A stretch of 36,130 nucleotides of DNA from Mesorhizobium silamurunense (GTDB lineage Bacteria > Pseudomonadota > Alphaproteobacteria > Rhizobiales > Rhizobiaceae), in assembly GCF_014843825.1 (NCBI RefSeq), contig NZ_JHQR01000060.1, forward strand, positions 1 to 36,130, in the 5' to 3' direction. Positions 15,426 to 24,311 of this stretch are shown here, piece after piece (positions within the stretch are counted from its first letter, which is position 1; every line of letters starts with the position of its first letter). The position numbers were made by a program, and so were the translations under genes. The notes beneath the pieces were generated by a model. It worked only from the letters and a program-made list of their open reading frames with translations. It made no database searches and was not told the DNA's origin.

Positions 15426-16411
15426 CTATTCTCCCGACCGCGCCCGCTGGCGTTCCTGCACGATGACTGCCAGGATCAGCAGCGCGCCCTTGGCGAGCAG
15501 CTGGTAGAAGGTCGGCACGCTGGTCAGGATCATGCCGTTGTTGAGGACGCCGATGATCAGCACCCCGAGCATGGCGCCGACGATCGTGCCCTTGCCGCCC
15601 TGCAGCGCGCAGCCGCCGAGGATCGCGGCGGTGATGGCCTCGAGCTCCAGCCCCTGGCTGCCGGACGCCGGTTGACCCGACATCGTGCGACTGGCGAGCA
15701 CCAGGCCGGCCACCGCCGCGGCAAAGCCGCTCATCGCGTAGATCGATATCTGGTAGCGGCGGATCGGGATGCCGGCGAGCCGCGCCACCGTCGGGTTGCC
15801 ACCGAGCGCGTAGATGTTGCGGCCGACGACCGTCTCGCGAGTGAAGACGATGAACGCCGCCATCGCGGCGATCAGCAGCCAGATGGCGAAAGGCAGGCCG
15901 AACAGCGTGCCGATGCCAAGCGCGCGCAGGCTGTCGCCGGTGATCGGGATCGAATTGCCGTTGTTCATCAGATAAGCGAGACCGCGGAAGGCGGACATCG
16001 TTCCAAGCGTCGCGATCACCGCATTGACCGGTCCGTAGACGATGATCAGCCCGTTGACGGCGCCCGCTACAAGTCCGGCGAGCAGGCCGGCGAGGATGCC
16101 GGCCGGGATCGAGCCGGTTTCCTGGGCGACCACGGCTAGCACCATGGTGCTCAAGCCGACGATCGATCCGACCGAGATGTCGAGCCCTCCCGACACGATG
16201 ACGACGGTCTGCGCCATGGCGAGGATGCCGAGGATGGTGACCGCGAGCCCGATATTGATCAGGTTGCGCGGCGTGAAGAAGACGTCGGGTCGCAGCGCGC
16301 CGAAGATCGCCAACAGCACCACCAGCGCGATGAGCAGGCTGATGTTCTGCGCGCCGATGCGGCCAAACAGGCTTGCTGGCGCGCGTTCGCGGGTGGCCGT
16401 TACGGTATCGG

Positions 16412-16415
<4 letters not shown>
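15426..16415 (-). CDS. Sugar ABC transporter permease, RbsC/AraH type
   Basis: Inner-membrane permease of 329 residues with eight to ten hydrophobic segments. Family marks are 'GLDISVGSIVGLSTM', 'TLGTMSAFRGLAYLM', 'GRNIYALGGNPTVARLAGI' and 'ILGGCALQGGKGTIVGAMLG'. The GTG at 16415 overlaps the ATPase stop codon (GTGA) and is preferred to a frame extension up to 16493 that lies inside the ATPase gene. It is the last gene of the operon and works with the 16412-17932 ATPase and the 17982-18974 binding protein. The gene is convergent with the second puuA-like gene, only 20 bases apart, and no clear terminator is seen between them. Confidence 0.9.
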
Positions 16416-17932
<1,517 letters not shown>

Positions 17933-17933
17933 G

Positions 17934-17963
17934 GGCGGGCGGCTCCCTTTGAAGCCGCCCGCC
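17934..17963 (-). promoter_or_regulatory. GC hairpin displaying the ATPase Shine-Dalgarno sequence in its loop
   Basis: Between the binding-protein stop and the ATPase start, GGCGGGCGGCT (17934-17944) and AGCCGCCCGCC (17953-17963) form a perfect 11-bp stem with an 8-base loop. In the transcript the loop reads UCAAAGGG, so the ribosome-binding AAAGGGAG begins in the loop, and the descending stem strand fills the spacer to the AUG one base beyond. Such hairpins after binding-protein genes also protect the upstream message from 3' decay. There is no T-run, so it is not a classical terminator. Confidence 0.65.
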
Positions 17964-17981
17964 GCAATACCGAAGGAAAGC

Positions 17982-18974
17982 CTAGGACTTGCAACCGAGC
18001 GTGTCCTTGAACTTGGCGAAGTTCTCGCCGCTGATCAGCGTGGCGTCCTGGAAATAGTCCTTTTGCATTTCCTTGCCGGTGGCCTGGTCGTAGAGCGCCT
18101 GAATCGCCGCCGCGCCATGCTTGGCGCTGTCCAGCCACATCGTGCCGCGGAAGCCCGAGGGCTTGCCGGCGCCGAAGGCCTCGCAGGAACGCGAGCCGTC
18201 GATGCCGATGCCGATGACGTTCTCCGGCTTCATGCCGGCATTCTCCGTGGCGCGCACGCCGCCGAGCACGCCGTCGTCATTGCAGGAGTAGAAGATCCAC
18301 TTCTCGGCATCGGGATTGGCGGTCAGCGTCGTCGACACCACGTCGATAGAGTTGACCATGGTGTTGTCATAGGGGATCGAGACGATGCGCGACTTGATCT
18401 CCGGGATCGCCGCGACCAGCGCTTCCTCCGCGCCCTTGTTGCGGCGCATGCAGGTGTCGGCCTTCTGGTCCTCGATCGAGCCGACGCGCACCTTCGAGAG
18501 GTCCTTATCCCAGCCCTCGGCCTTGGCGATACGAGCGATCTCGGCGCCGACCTGCTTGCCGATGTTGAGCGCGTTCATGCCGACATAGGCGACCGGCGTG
18601 CCGTCGGCGAAGGCGATGTCGTCGTCGACCGCGATCAGGCCGATCTTGGCGGCCTTGGCCTTGTCGGCGACGACCGGGCCGAGCGAGCGGTCCGGCACCA
18701 CCACGGCGATACCTTTCACGCCGTCGCCGACATAGGTGTCGAAGGTGGTGACGGCGAGGTTGGCGTCGAACTGGACGTCCTGGACCAGCAGATCGACGCC
18801 GAGCTCGGCGGCCTTGTCCTTGGCGCCCTTCACCTCGCGGACGAACCAGGGATGGTCGCCCATCTTGTTGATGTAGCCGAACTTCATCTTGTCCTGCGCG
18901 CCGGCGCCGTGGACCGTCAACGCGACGACGGCTGTTGCCGCAACCGCAAGGCACACCTTGATCATGCTTTTCAT
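17982..18974 (-). CDS. Sugar ABC transporter substrate-binding protein, arabinose-binding (AraF) like
   Basis: Periplasmic binding protein of 330 residues. A Sec signal peptide occupies about the first 26 residues (basic start, hydrophobic 'AVAATAVVALTV', cleavage after a GAGA-type site). The mature part resembles AraF: 'FGYINKMGDHPWFVREVKGA', 'GVKGIAVVVPDRSLG' and 'IGLIAVDDDI' match the strands lining the sugar pocket, and 'FYSCNDDGVLGGVRA' and 'IGIGIDGS' the second lobe. The start at 18974 is chosen for its GGGAGGA site; the longer frame to 19088 overlaps the dehydrogenase gene. Ligand is likely a pentose or related aldose, but the adjacent sugar-acid dehydratase leaves an aldonate possible. 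Confidence 0.88.
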   Translation of the reverse strand: MKSMIKVCLAVAATAVVALTVHGAGAQDKMKFGYINKMGDHPWFVREVKGAKDKAAELGVDLLVQDVQFDANLAVTTFDTYVGDGVKGIAVVVPDRSLGPVVADKAKAAKIGLIAVDDDIAFADGTPVAYVGMNALNIGKQVGAEIARIAKAEGWDKDLSKVRVGSIEDQKADTCMRRNKGAEEALVAAIPEIKSRIVSIPYDNTMVNSIDVVSTTLTANPDAEKWIFYSCNDDGVLGGVRATENAGMKPENVIGIGIDGSRSCEAFGAGKPSGFRGTMWLDSAKHGAAAIQALYDQATGKEMQKDYFQDATLISGENFAKFKDTLGCKS

Positions 18975-19056
18975 TGGCTTCCTCCCAATCGATCCCGGCC
19001 GGCGGGATCTGACCTGCTTGAAACATCTGCCGGCGACCGGCCGCCGGCGCGAAACC

Positions 19057-19839
19057 TCATTCGTGGTAGAGAACCGAGCGCCCGCCATCGATGACGATGC
19101 AGGCCGCGTTGATGAACGGCGCCTCGTCGGAGCCGAGGAAGACGGCGGTCATCGCCACCTCCTCCGGCCGGCCGATCCGGCGCGGCGGGTGCAGATCATA
19201 GGTGCGCTGGCGCTCCGCCTGCGGGTCCGGAAATGTGTTCCAGTAGTCGACCGCGATCTGCGTCTCGATGTAGCCGGGCGCAATGGCGTTCACGCGAATA
19301 CCTTCGGGCGCGTACTGGATGCCGAGCGACCGCACCAGGCCGAGCAGCCCGTGCTTGGCGACCGGATAGGGAAAGGTCGACGGGATGATTGCGAAGGAGT
19401 GGCAGGAGGCGATGGCGACGACCGAGCCCTGCTTCTGAGCCCGCATCGCCGGCAGCACCGCGCGCGCCGAATACCAGACACCGTCGAGATCGACGGCAAA
19501 GCAGCGCCGCCATTCCTCTTCGGTGGTTTCCAGCGGCTCGTGGAACACGTTGATGCCGGCATTGGCGACCAGGACGTCGATGCGGCCGAAGGCGCCGAGA
19601 GCCTGTTCGGCCATCGCCTCGCAGGACCTGCTGTCGGCGACGTCTGTCTCGACGAACAGCGACCGCGCGCCGCTTTCGGCCAGCGACGCGGCGACGTTTC
19701 TTCCAGTCGCCGCATCCTTTTCCGCCACGACGATCGCGGCGCCTTCCGCCGCCATCGAACGCGCCGTCGCCTCGCCGATGCCGCGCCCGGCGCCGGTGAC
19801 TATGACGACCTTGTCCTTGAGACGCCCGACCATCGTCAC
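19057..19839 (-). CDS. SDR-family dehydrogenase in the sugar-acid operon
   Basis: Short-chain dehydrogenase of 260 residues. The cofactor motif TGAGRGIG is at about residues 15-22, 'VANAG' holds the conserved NAG, the catalytic serine is in 'IASCHS', and the Tyr/Lys pair is in 'YPVAKHG' (Y-P-V-A-K). An acidic residue after 'VVAEKD' suggests NAD+. The GTG start at 19839 overlaps the dehydratase stop codon (GTGA); an ATG two codons later at 19833 is also possible. Together with the dehydratase and importer it may form an oxidative (non-phosphorylating) sugar pathway in which an SDR oxidises the sugar to its lactone or acts on a later keto-acid. The order of steps is inferred. Confidence 0.88.
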   Translation of the reverse strand: MTMVGRLKDKVVIVTGAGRGIGEATARSMAAEGAAIVVAEKDAATGRNVAASLAESGARSLFVETDVADSRSCEAMAEQALGAFGRIDVLVANAGINVFHEPLETTEEEWRRCFAVDLDGVWYSARAVLPAMRAQKQGSVVAIASCHSFAIIPSTFPYPVAKHGLLGLVRSLGIQYAPEGIRVNAIAPGYIETQIAVDYWNTFPDPQAERQRTYDLHPPRRIGRPEEVAMTAVFLGSDEAPFINAACIVIDGGRSVLYHE

Positions 19840-21008
19840 CAGTCCGCGATGGTGCCGTCGGCAAGCACGGCGTTGGTGGTGTGCATGACTTCAGGCTTGT
19901 ACGGATGCCGGGCGGCGACCGCCTCGTCGACCTCGACGCCGAGCCCGGGCGCGTCCGGCACCTGCCAGCAGCCGTCGACCATGCGGATCGGCCCCCTCAC
20001 CACCTCGAAATACCAGGGCACGGCGCCGACCATCTCCTCCTGAATCAGATGGTTGGGCGTCGAGACGGCGAAATGCAGCGCCGCCGCGCCGGCGATCGGG
20101 CCGAGTGGATTGTGCGGCGCGACGCCGACGGAGACCGCCTCGGCCATCGCCGCGATCTTCTTGGCCTCGAGCAGGCCGCCGCAATGGCAGATGTCCGGCT
20201 GCACGATGTCGACTGCCCTTGCCCGGAACAGATCGTCGAATTCGGGCCGGTCGACCAGCCGCTCGCCGGTGGCGATCGGCACGCGCGACTTGGCGGCGAG
20301 CTGCGCCAGGGCGCGGGTTTCGCCAGGCGGCAGCGGCTCCTCGATGAACATCGGCCGGTAGGGTGCCAGCGCGTCGATATAGGCGAGCGCGGTTGAAGCC
20401 GAGGCGGGACGCCCGTGGAAGTCGACCATGATCTCGACCTCGGGGCCGACCGCCTTGCGCAACGCCTCCATGAGCCGGCCGACCTTGTCGACCTCAATGA
20501 GCGGCGCATGATAGTGGCTGTAGGGAATGAAGACGGCCTTCAGCGCGCGATAGCCCCTGGCCACCACCTCGGAGGCGCGCTGCACCAGTGGCTCGGCGTC
20601 CAGCGTCTCGTAGACGGCACGCATGTCGCCGAGGCCGAGATGGGTATAGACCTTGACCCGGTCGCGCACCTTGCCGCCGGTGAGCCGCCAGACCGGCTGA
20701 TCGAGCCATTTGCCAAAAATGTCCCAGAGCGCCAGCTCGATGCCGGAAACAGCCGACATGCCGATGACGCCGAGCCGCCAGAACGAGTGCTTCTTGAGGA
20801 TGCGCACCGCCTGTTCGATATCGCGCGGATCGCGACCGATCAGAAGCGGCGCCAGGTCGTTGACGGCGCCGACGACAGCCTGGGTCTTCCACTCCAGCGT
20901 TGCTTCGCCCCAGCCGTAAAGGCCCGGCTGATCAGTCTCGACGCGCACGAACACCCAGTTGCGCATATCCGCGTTCACGACGCGCGTGGTGATGGCCACG
21001 ATCCTCAA
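19836..21008 (-). CDS. Mandelate racemase/enolase-superfamily sugar-acid dehydratase, galactonate dehydratase-like
   Basis: Enolase-superfamily enzyme of about 390 residues, which removes water from a sugar acid to give a 2-keto-3-deoxy acid. The metal-binding acids sit at the ends of the barrel strands: 'IMVDFHGR' (Asp, with the D-x-H pattern), 'FIEEPLPPG' (Glu) and 'IATGERL' (Glu). The C-terminal 'APHNPLGPIAGAA' supplies the catalytic histidine and closely resembles D-galactonate dehydratase. The N-terminal capping domain begins 'RIVAITTRVV'. The start is a TTG at 21008, eight bases after GGGAGG, rather than the TTG at 21014 that nearly touches it. The true substrate (galactonate, arabinonate, fuconate or other) cannot be fixed by eye. 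Confidence 0.85.
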   Translation of the reverse strand: MRIVAITTRVVNADMRNWVFVRVETDQPGLYGWGEATLEWKTQAVVGAVNDLAPLLIGRDPRDIEQAVRILKKHSFWRLGVIGMSAVSGIELALWDIFGKWLDQPVWRLTGGKVRDRVKVYTHLGLGDMRAVYETLDAEPLVQRASEVVARGYRALKAVFIPYSHYHAPLIEVDKVGRLMEALRKAVGPEVEIMVDFHGRPASASTALAYIDALAPYRPMFIEEPLPPGETRALAQLAAKSRVPIATGERLVDRPEFDDLFRARAVDIVQPDICHCGGLLEAKKIAAMAEAVSVGVAPHNPLGPIAGAAALHFAVSTPNHLIQEEMVGAVPWYFEVVRGPIRMVDGCWQVPDAPGLGVEVDEAVAARHPYKPEVMHTTNAVLADGTIADW

Positions 21009-21033
21009 GCGCAACTCCTCCCAGACGCAATTA

Positions 21034-21063
21034 GATCATATGAAATGCGAATATCATACGATC
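21034..21063. promoter_or_regulatory. Dyad before the dehydratase gene (candidate GntR operator)
   Basis: GATCATATGA (21034-21043) and TCATACGATC (21054-21063) form an inverted repeat with 9 of 10 matching positions around a 10-base spacer, in an AT-rich stretch 26 bases before the dehydratase start. The half-site TCATAyGA recurs upstream of the adjacent GntR gene, so this is a good candidate site for that regulator at the head of the dehydratase-SDR-importer operon. Confidence 0.55.
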
Positions 21064-21087
21064 AAAAATGGCGTCAAGGCGGAAACG

Positions 21088-21831
21088 TCAGCCCTTGGCG
21101 TGGAGATCGTCGGCGGCGATGTCGAGCAGCCTGTTCATGGCGGCGCGGGCGCCGGCGGTGTCGCGGATGCGGATCGCCTCCAGCACCGCGGCATGGGCGG
21201 AAAGCGCGCGCGACTGCGCTTCCATCAACGGGTTGGTGACGAGGAAAGTGGCGCGCAACGCTGCCTCCAGCATGCCGACCAGGCCCTTGAGCACGACGTT
21301 ATGGCTGGCGGCGATGACGCCCTTGTGGAAGGCAAGATCCGCCTGGCAGACGGCGTTGAGGTCGCCCGGGATGTTTTCGCGCATGCCGACGACGGCGCGC
21401 TCGATCTCGGCGAGGTCGGCGGCGCTGGCGCGTCTGGCCGCCAGTTCGGCCGCCGCGGGCTCGAAGATGCGGCGCGCCTCAAGCAGGCCGGAAACCAGCT
21501 CCTCATCATCCTGGATGGACGGGTGCCAGCCGAGCACAACCGGATCGAGCAGCCGCCAGCTGTCGCGCGGCAGCACGCGCACGCCAGCGCGCCGTCTGGC
21601 CTCGACAAGGCCTTTCGCCGACAGCACCTTGACCGCTTCCCGAACCGAGGTGCGGCTGACGCCCAGCATGGCGCAGAGCTCCTCCTCGCGCGGCAGGGCA
21701 GCACCGGGAGCATAGTCGCCGCCTAGGATACGGCTGCCCAGCACGCTGACGACGGCGTTGTGCACGCTTGCCCCGCCCTGGTCGATCGAAGGCATCCAGC
21801 CGGTTGCATCCGAAGGAACGATGGTTTCCAC
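21088..21831 (-). CDS. GntR-family regulator with FCD domain (FadR subfamily)
   Basis: Regulator of 247 residues from a GTG start preceded by GAGAGGA. The winged helix (about residues 22-90) reads 'GDYAPGAALPREEELCAMLG' followed by 'VSRTSVREAVKVLSAKGLV', the GntR recognition helix. The C-terminal FCD domain contains 'EARRIFEPAAAELAARRA', 'DLAFHKGVIAASHN' and 'SAHAAVLEAIRIRD', which supply the Asp and His residues that bind metal and a carboxylate effector. This subgroup often senses sugar acids such as galactonate, gluconate or uronates, which fits the dehydratase downstream. Matching half-sites on both sides of the gene suggest autoregulation and control of the operon. Confidence 0.88.
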   Translation of the reverse strand: METIVPSDATGWMPSIDQGGASVHNAVVSVLGSRILGGDYAPGAALPREEELCAMLGVSRTSVREAVKVLSAKGLVEARRRAGVRVLPRDSWRLLDPVVLGWHPSIQDDEELVSGLLEARRIFEPAAAELAARRASAADLAEIERAVVGMRENIPGDLNAVCQADLAFHKGVIAASHNVVLKGLVGMLEAALRATFLVTNPLMEAQSRALSAHAAVLEAIRIRDTAGARAAMNRLLDIAADDLHAKG

Positions 21832-21865
21832 GCAATCCTCTCCCGACGAAAGCCGCTGCGGTCTG

Positions 21866-21916
21866 TTGTATGAAACGTTAGGTCTTATGTAAATCGTCTA
21901 TTCATACGATGAATAG
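21866..21916. promoter_or_regulatory. Repeated half-sites and perfect dyad upstream of the GntR gene (candidate operator)
   Basis: CTATTCAT (21898-21905) and ATGAATAG (21909-21916) form a perfect 8-bp inverted repeat around ACG. Within it TCATACGA (21902-21909) matches a half-site of the dyad at 21034-21063, and TTGTATGA (21866-21873) is the same half-site in reverse with one change. The cluster lies 35-85 bases upstream of the GntR start codon, between it and the ThuA-like gene, as expected for autoregulation. Confidence 0.52.
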
Positions 21917-21971
21917 CCGCGAGACAACAAGTCGAGGTTTCCGACCGAGGAAGCAGCCGCTGGCAACGGAT

Positions 21972-22613
21972 TCAGCGCGCCGCCCATACCAGTCCGCGGC
22001 GCAGGATCGTCCGCATCTGCGGCACCTCGAATTCCTTGGCCACGTGGCCGAGCGACGAATAAAACACGCGTCCCTTGCCATGCCGGCGCTTCCACACCAC
22101 CGGCATGACGACGCCGTCGATCCACGGCGCGTATTCGCCCGAGAAGGTGGTGGTGGCCAGCACCTCGTTCGAGGGGTCGACATGCATGTAATATTGCTCG
22201 GAGCGGTAGGCGAAGTCGTCGATGCCATTCATGATCGGGTCGTCGCGCCGCAGGATATTCACCCGATAGTCGATGATGTTGCCGGGATGGGCGACCCATT
22301 GCCCGCCGCACATGAACTGGTAGTCCGTCGATTCGCGAAACGCGTCGCCCATGCCGCCATGGAAGCCGCCCAGGCCGACGCCGTTTTCGACCGCTTTGGT
22401 GAGATTGGCCTCTTCGGCCTTGGCGATCTTGGACATGGTGAAGATCGGCACGATCAGGCTGAGCTCGGCGACCGCCGGATATGCGAACGCCGCGGTCGTG
22501 TTCTCCACCCGCACGGCAAAACCTTCCTCCTCAAGCATAGCCTTGACGGCATGCGCCCCGGCCTCGGGTTCGTGCCCTTCCCAGCCGCCCCATACGATCA
22601 GCGCCTGCCGCAT
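21972..22613 (-). CDS. ThuA-like domain protein
   Basis: Cytoplasmic protein of 213 residues with a glutamine-amidotransferase-like (ThuA) fold. Family marks are the start 'ALIVWGGWEGHEP', 'ENGVGLGGFHGGMGDAF' around the pseudo-nucleophile turn, 'GGQWVAHPGN', 'YYMHVDPSNEVLATTTF' and 'MPVVWKRRHGKGRVFYSSLGH'. The start at 22613 has a GGAGAG ribosome site; a TTG at 22643 is less likely. ThuA proteins occur in sugar-use loci, first in trehalose use of Sinorhizobium, but their chemistry remains unsettled. It is upstream of the GntR gene on the same strand and probably belongs to the same sugar module. Confidence 0.85.
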   Translation of the reverse strand: MRQALIVWGGWEGHEPEAGAHAVKAMLEEEGFAVRVENTTAAFAYPAVAELSLIVPIFTMSKIAKAEEANLTKAVENGVGLGGFHGGMGDAFRESTDYQFMCGGQWVAHPGNIIDYRVNILRRDDPIMNGIDDFAYRSEQYYMHVDPSNEVLATTTFSGEYAPWIDGVVMPVVWKRRHGKGRVFYSSLGHVAKEFEVPQMRTILRRGLVWAAR

Positions 22614-22906
22614 TTTTCTCTCCGTCAGCTTGGTTCTATTCAATCGAGAAGATTTCGGACGTCAACGCAAGTCAGCAAAAAAGACCTGAGGGGGGTTTGC
22701 CTAAGGGCACGAGCGGCTTTGCGACGACAAAACACGAACCGTCCAAACGCGACGCGCTTTTTGCGCCAACTCAGCCTGAGCAGCCTGTCGAAGCATTGGT
22801 CGAAAGATATGCTGGCGGGGAGGTGACACCCCGATCGCGGGAACCAGATTCAGTTAAGGGTCGCTGGTGGCCGAGCAGATTCGTAATCGTCACCAACTCG
22901 AAGGAC
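22614..22906. other. Intergenic stretch before the decayed region, no gene seen
   Basis: About 290 bases between the ThuA-like gene and the NmrA-like pseudogene. It opens with the ThuA upstream region and contains an A-run followed by a G-run (22675-22695) and GC-mixed sequence with no ribosome site leading a plausible protein. An open frame runs through it into the pseudogene but its composition there is not protein-like. I see no RNA gene. Confidence 0.4.
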
Positions 22907-23692
22907 ATGATCATGATGATTCTCGCCTTCGGCGCTGCGGGAAATTTTGCGGGCAGTGTAATTCCCGCCCTCGCCGCGCGAGGTGCGCGCGTCCGCGCCT
23001 TCATCCGCAAGCCTGAGCAGTCCGAACTGGTACGCGGCCATGGCGCAAGTCACCATCGGCGACCTCCGCGATCGAGCAGCCTTGGACGCAGCGCTAAAGG
23101 ATATGGGCGCCGTCTTCTATATCGCCCCGGCCTTCATTCCCGGCGAAGCTGATGTGGGAAAAAATGTCGTGGAGGCTGCCATCGACGCCGGCGTGCGGCG
23201 GTTCGCGTTCTCAGCCGTGATCCATCCGGTGCTCTCGGACCTCGTCAATCATGTCGCCAAAGTGCCGGTCGAGGAGGCCGTTCTTACCTCTGGCCTGGAA
23301 TATACGTTCCCCCATCCGGCGCGCTACTTTCAGAACTACGCTGCATTCTGGCCGAAAGTCGTGAAGGAGGGCGTGCTTGCGGAGCCTTGGTCGTCCGAGA
23401 CCCGCTTCTCACTGGTCGACTATCGCGATGTCGCCGAGGTCGCGGCAATAGCCCTGACTGAAGAGCGGCTGCTTTTTGGCACGTTCGAACTCTGCGCACC
23501 CGGGCAACTTAACCGCCTCGATGTCGCTGCCCTGATGAGCGATGTGCTGGGTCGCAAAATCAGGGAGCGTCGCGATCCCGATGTGCTCGGCGATGTTCCC
23601 CAGGGCTTGAGGGCGATGTTCGATCACTACGATCACCACGGCCTGCTCGGCAACCCACTGACACTACGTGCGATCCTGGGTCGGGAGCCACG
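22907..23692 (+). pseudogene. NmrA/NAD(P)-binding oxidoreductase gene, frameshifted and 3'-truncated
   Basis: The first part (from ATG 22907 or 22913, with GAAGGA upstream) reads 'MILAFGAAGNFAGSVIPALA' and 'VRAFIRKPEQSELVRGHG', an NmrA-type Rossmann start with its GxxGxxG motif. Near 23043-23047 the protein continues in another frame as 'QVTIGDLRDRAALDAALKD' and on through 'YIAPAFIPGE', 'VRRFAFSAVIHPVL' and 'DYRDVAEVAAIAL'. A one-base gain or two-base loss in 'ggccatggcgcaagtcacc' explains the break. Near 23690 the homology stops in 'LGREPRR' and the sequence becomes part of an ABC-2 permease on the other strand. An internal ATG at 23040 might still give a shortened product, lacking most of the cofactor motif. 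Function is probably lost. Confidence 0.72.
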
Positions 23693-24059
23693 GCGACCGA
23701 GAGCCAGGCCGTCACGCCCGCTCCCGAGCGGAAGCCCATGAGCAGGGCGATCAGCACGACCACCGCGAGCGAGATTAGACTGGCGGTCAGCGAGGTCAGT
23801 ACATGCGCCCACAGCACCGACGACCGAGCGATCGGCATGGACTGGAACCGCTCGAAGATACCGCTCTTCATGTCAACGAAGAGCCGGAATGCGGTGTAGG
23901 CGGTGCCCGAAGCAACCGTGATGAGCAGAATGCCGGGCAACTGGTAATTCACGTAAGAATCCGAACCCGTGTCGATCGCGCCGCCGAAGACGTGGACGAA
24001 CAGCAGCATCATGGCGATCGGCATGATGCGGTCGTGATGATGGTATCTGGGCTGCGCGC
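23690..24059 (-). pseudogene. ABC-2 type transporter permease (DrrB-like) fragment, truncated at both ends
   Basis: Read on the minus strand, 'SPDTIITTA' is followed, after a one-base shift at about 24024-24028, by 'MPIAMMLLFVHVFGGAIDTG', 'YVNYQLPGILLITVASG', 'FVDMKSGIFERFQSMPIARS' and 'LISLAVVVLIALLMGF'. This is the N-terminal half of a drug-export ABC-2 permease of the daunorubicin (DrrB) type. The C-terminal membrane segments are absent because sequence switches to the NmrA-like remnant near 23690. The N-terminus begins within a few codons of an unrelated TIR-like start. No partner ATPase lies nearby. It cannot encode a working transporter. Confidence 0.7.
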
Positions 24060-24110
24060 CTATTTTTTGTCCACGCCAGTGTGGCTAATGAAGAAGTCAG
24101 TCATGTCCAT
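24060..24110 (-). pseudogene. Start of a TIR-domain gene, cut after 16 codons
   Basis: On the minus strand, with AGGAA before the ATG at 24110, 16 codons read 'MDMTDFFISHTGVDKK' and then meet TAG (24060-24062). 'DFFISHTGVDK' is the first strand and loop of TIR domains of the bacterial 'DFFISYTGVDKAWAEWI' type, where the next codon is normally TGG. The TAG could therefore be a TGG-to-TAG change, and directly after it the sequence is ABC-2 permease. Only the start of the gene and its ribosome site survive, divergent from nrtR. The identification rests on a very short match. Confidence 0.45.
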
Positions 24111-24311
24111 TTCCTGGCTGGGTCCCGGCAAATTCGAGCCATTGCATGCGTCGGATGGTTAGGTCCGCGAACAGAAAAAGTCCATGCGAAAGGGGTGGAT
24201 CGAGGTCCCACACATCGTTCATTGATGAACGTTGACGGGCGACGTGCGGCAGTTCACCTTTCGTCGGCTTGCCCATTTGAGCGCCTTCACATCGGAATCG
24301 CATCACGCCCC

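Noticed and set aside
24060..24110. Possible active TIR-domain defence gene beside nrtR
   Set aside because: The frame stops after 16 codons and is followed by unrelated permease sequence; only the start of a gene remains.
24217..24230. GTTCAT-TG-ATGAAC dyad upstream of nrtR as an NrtR autoregulatory site
   Set aside because: Sequence differs from the two dyads before nadA, so there is no reason to tie it to NrtR; short dyads of this size occur by chance.
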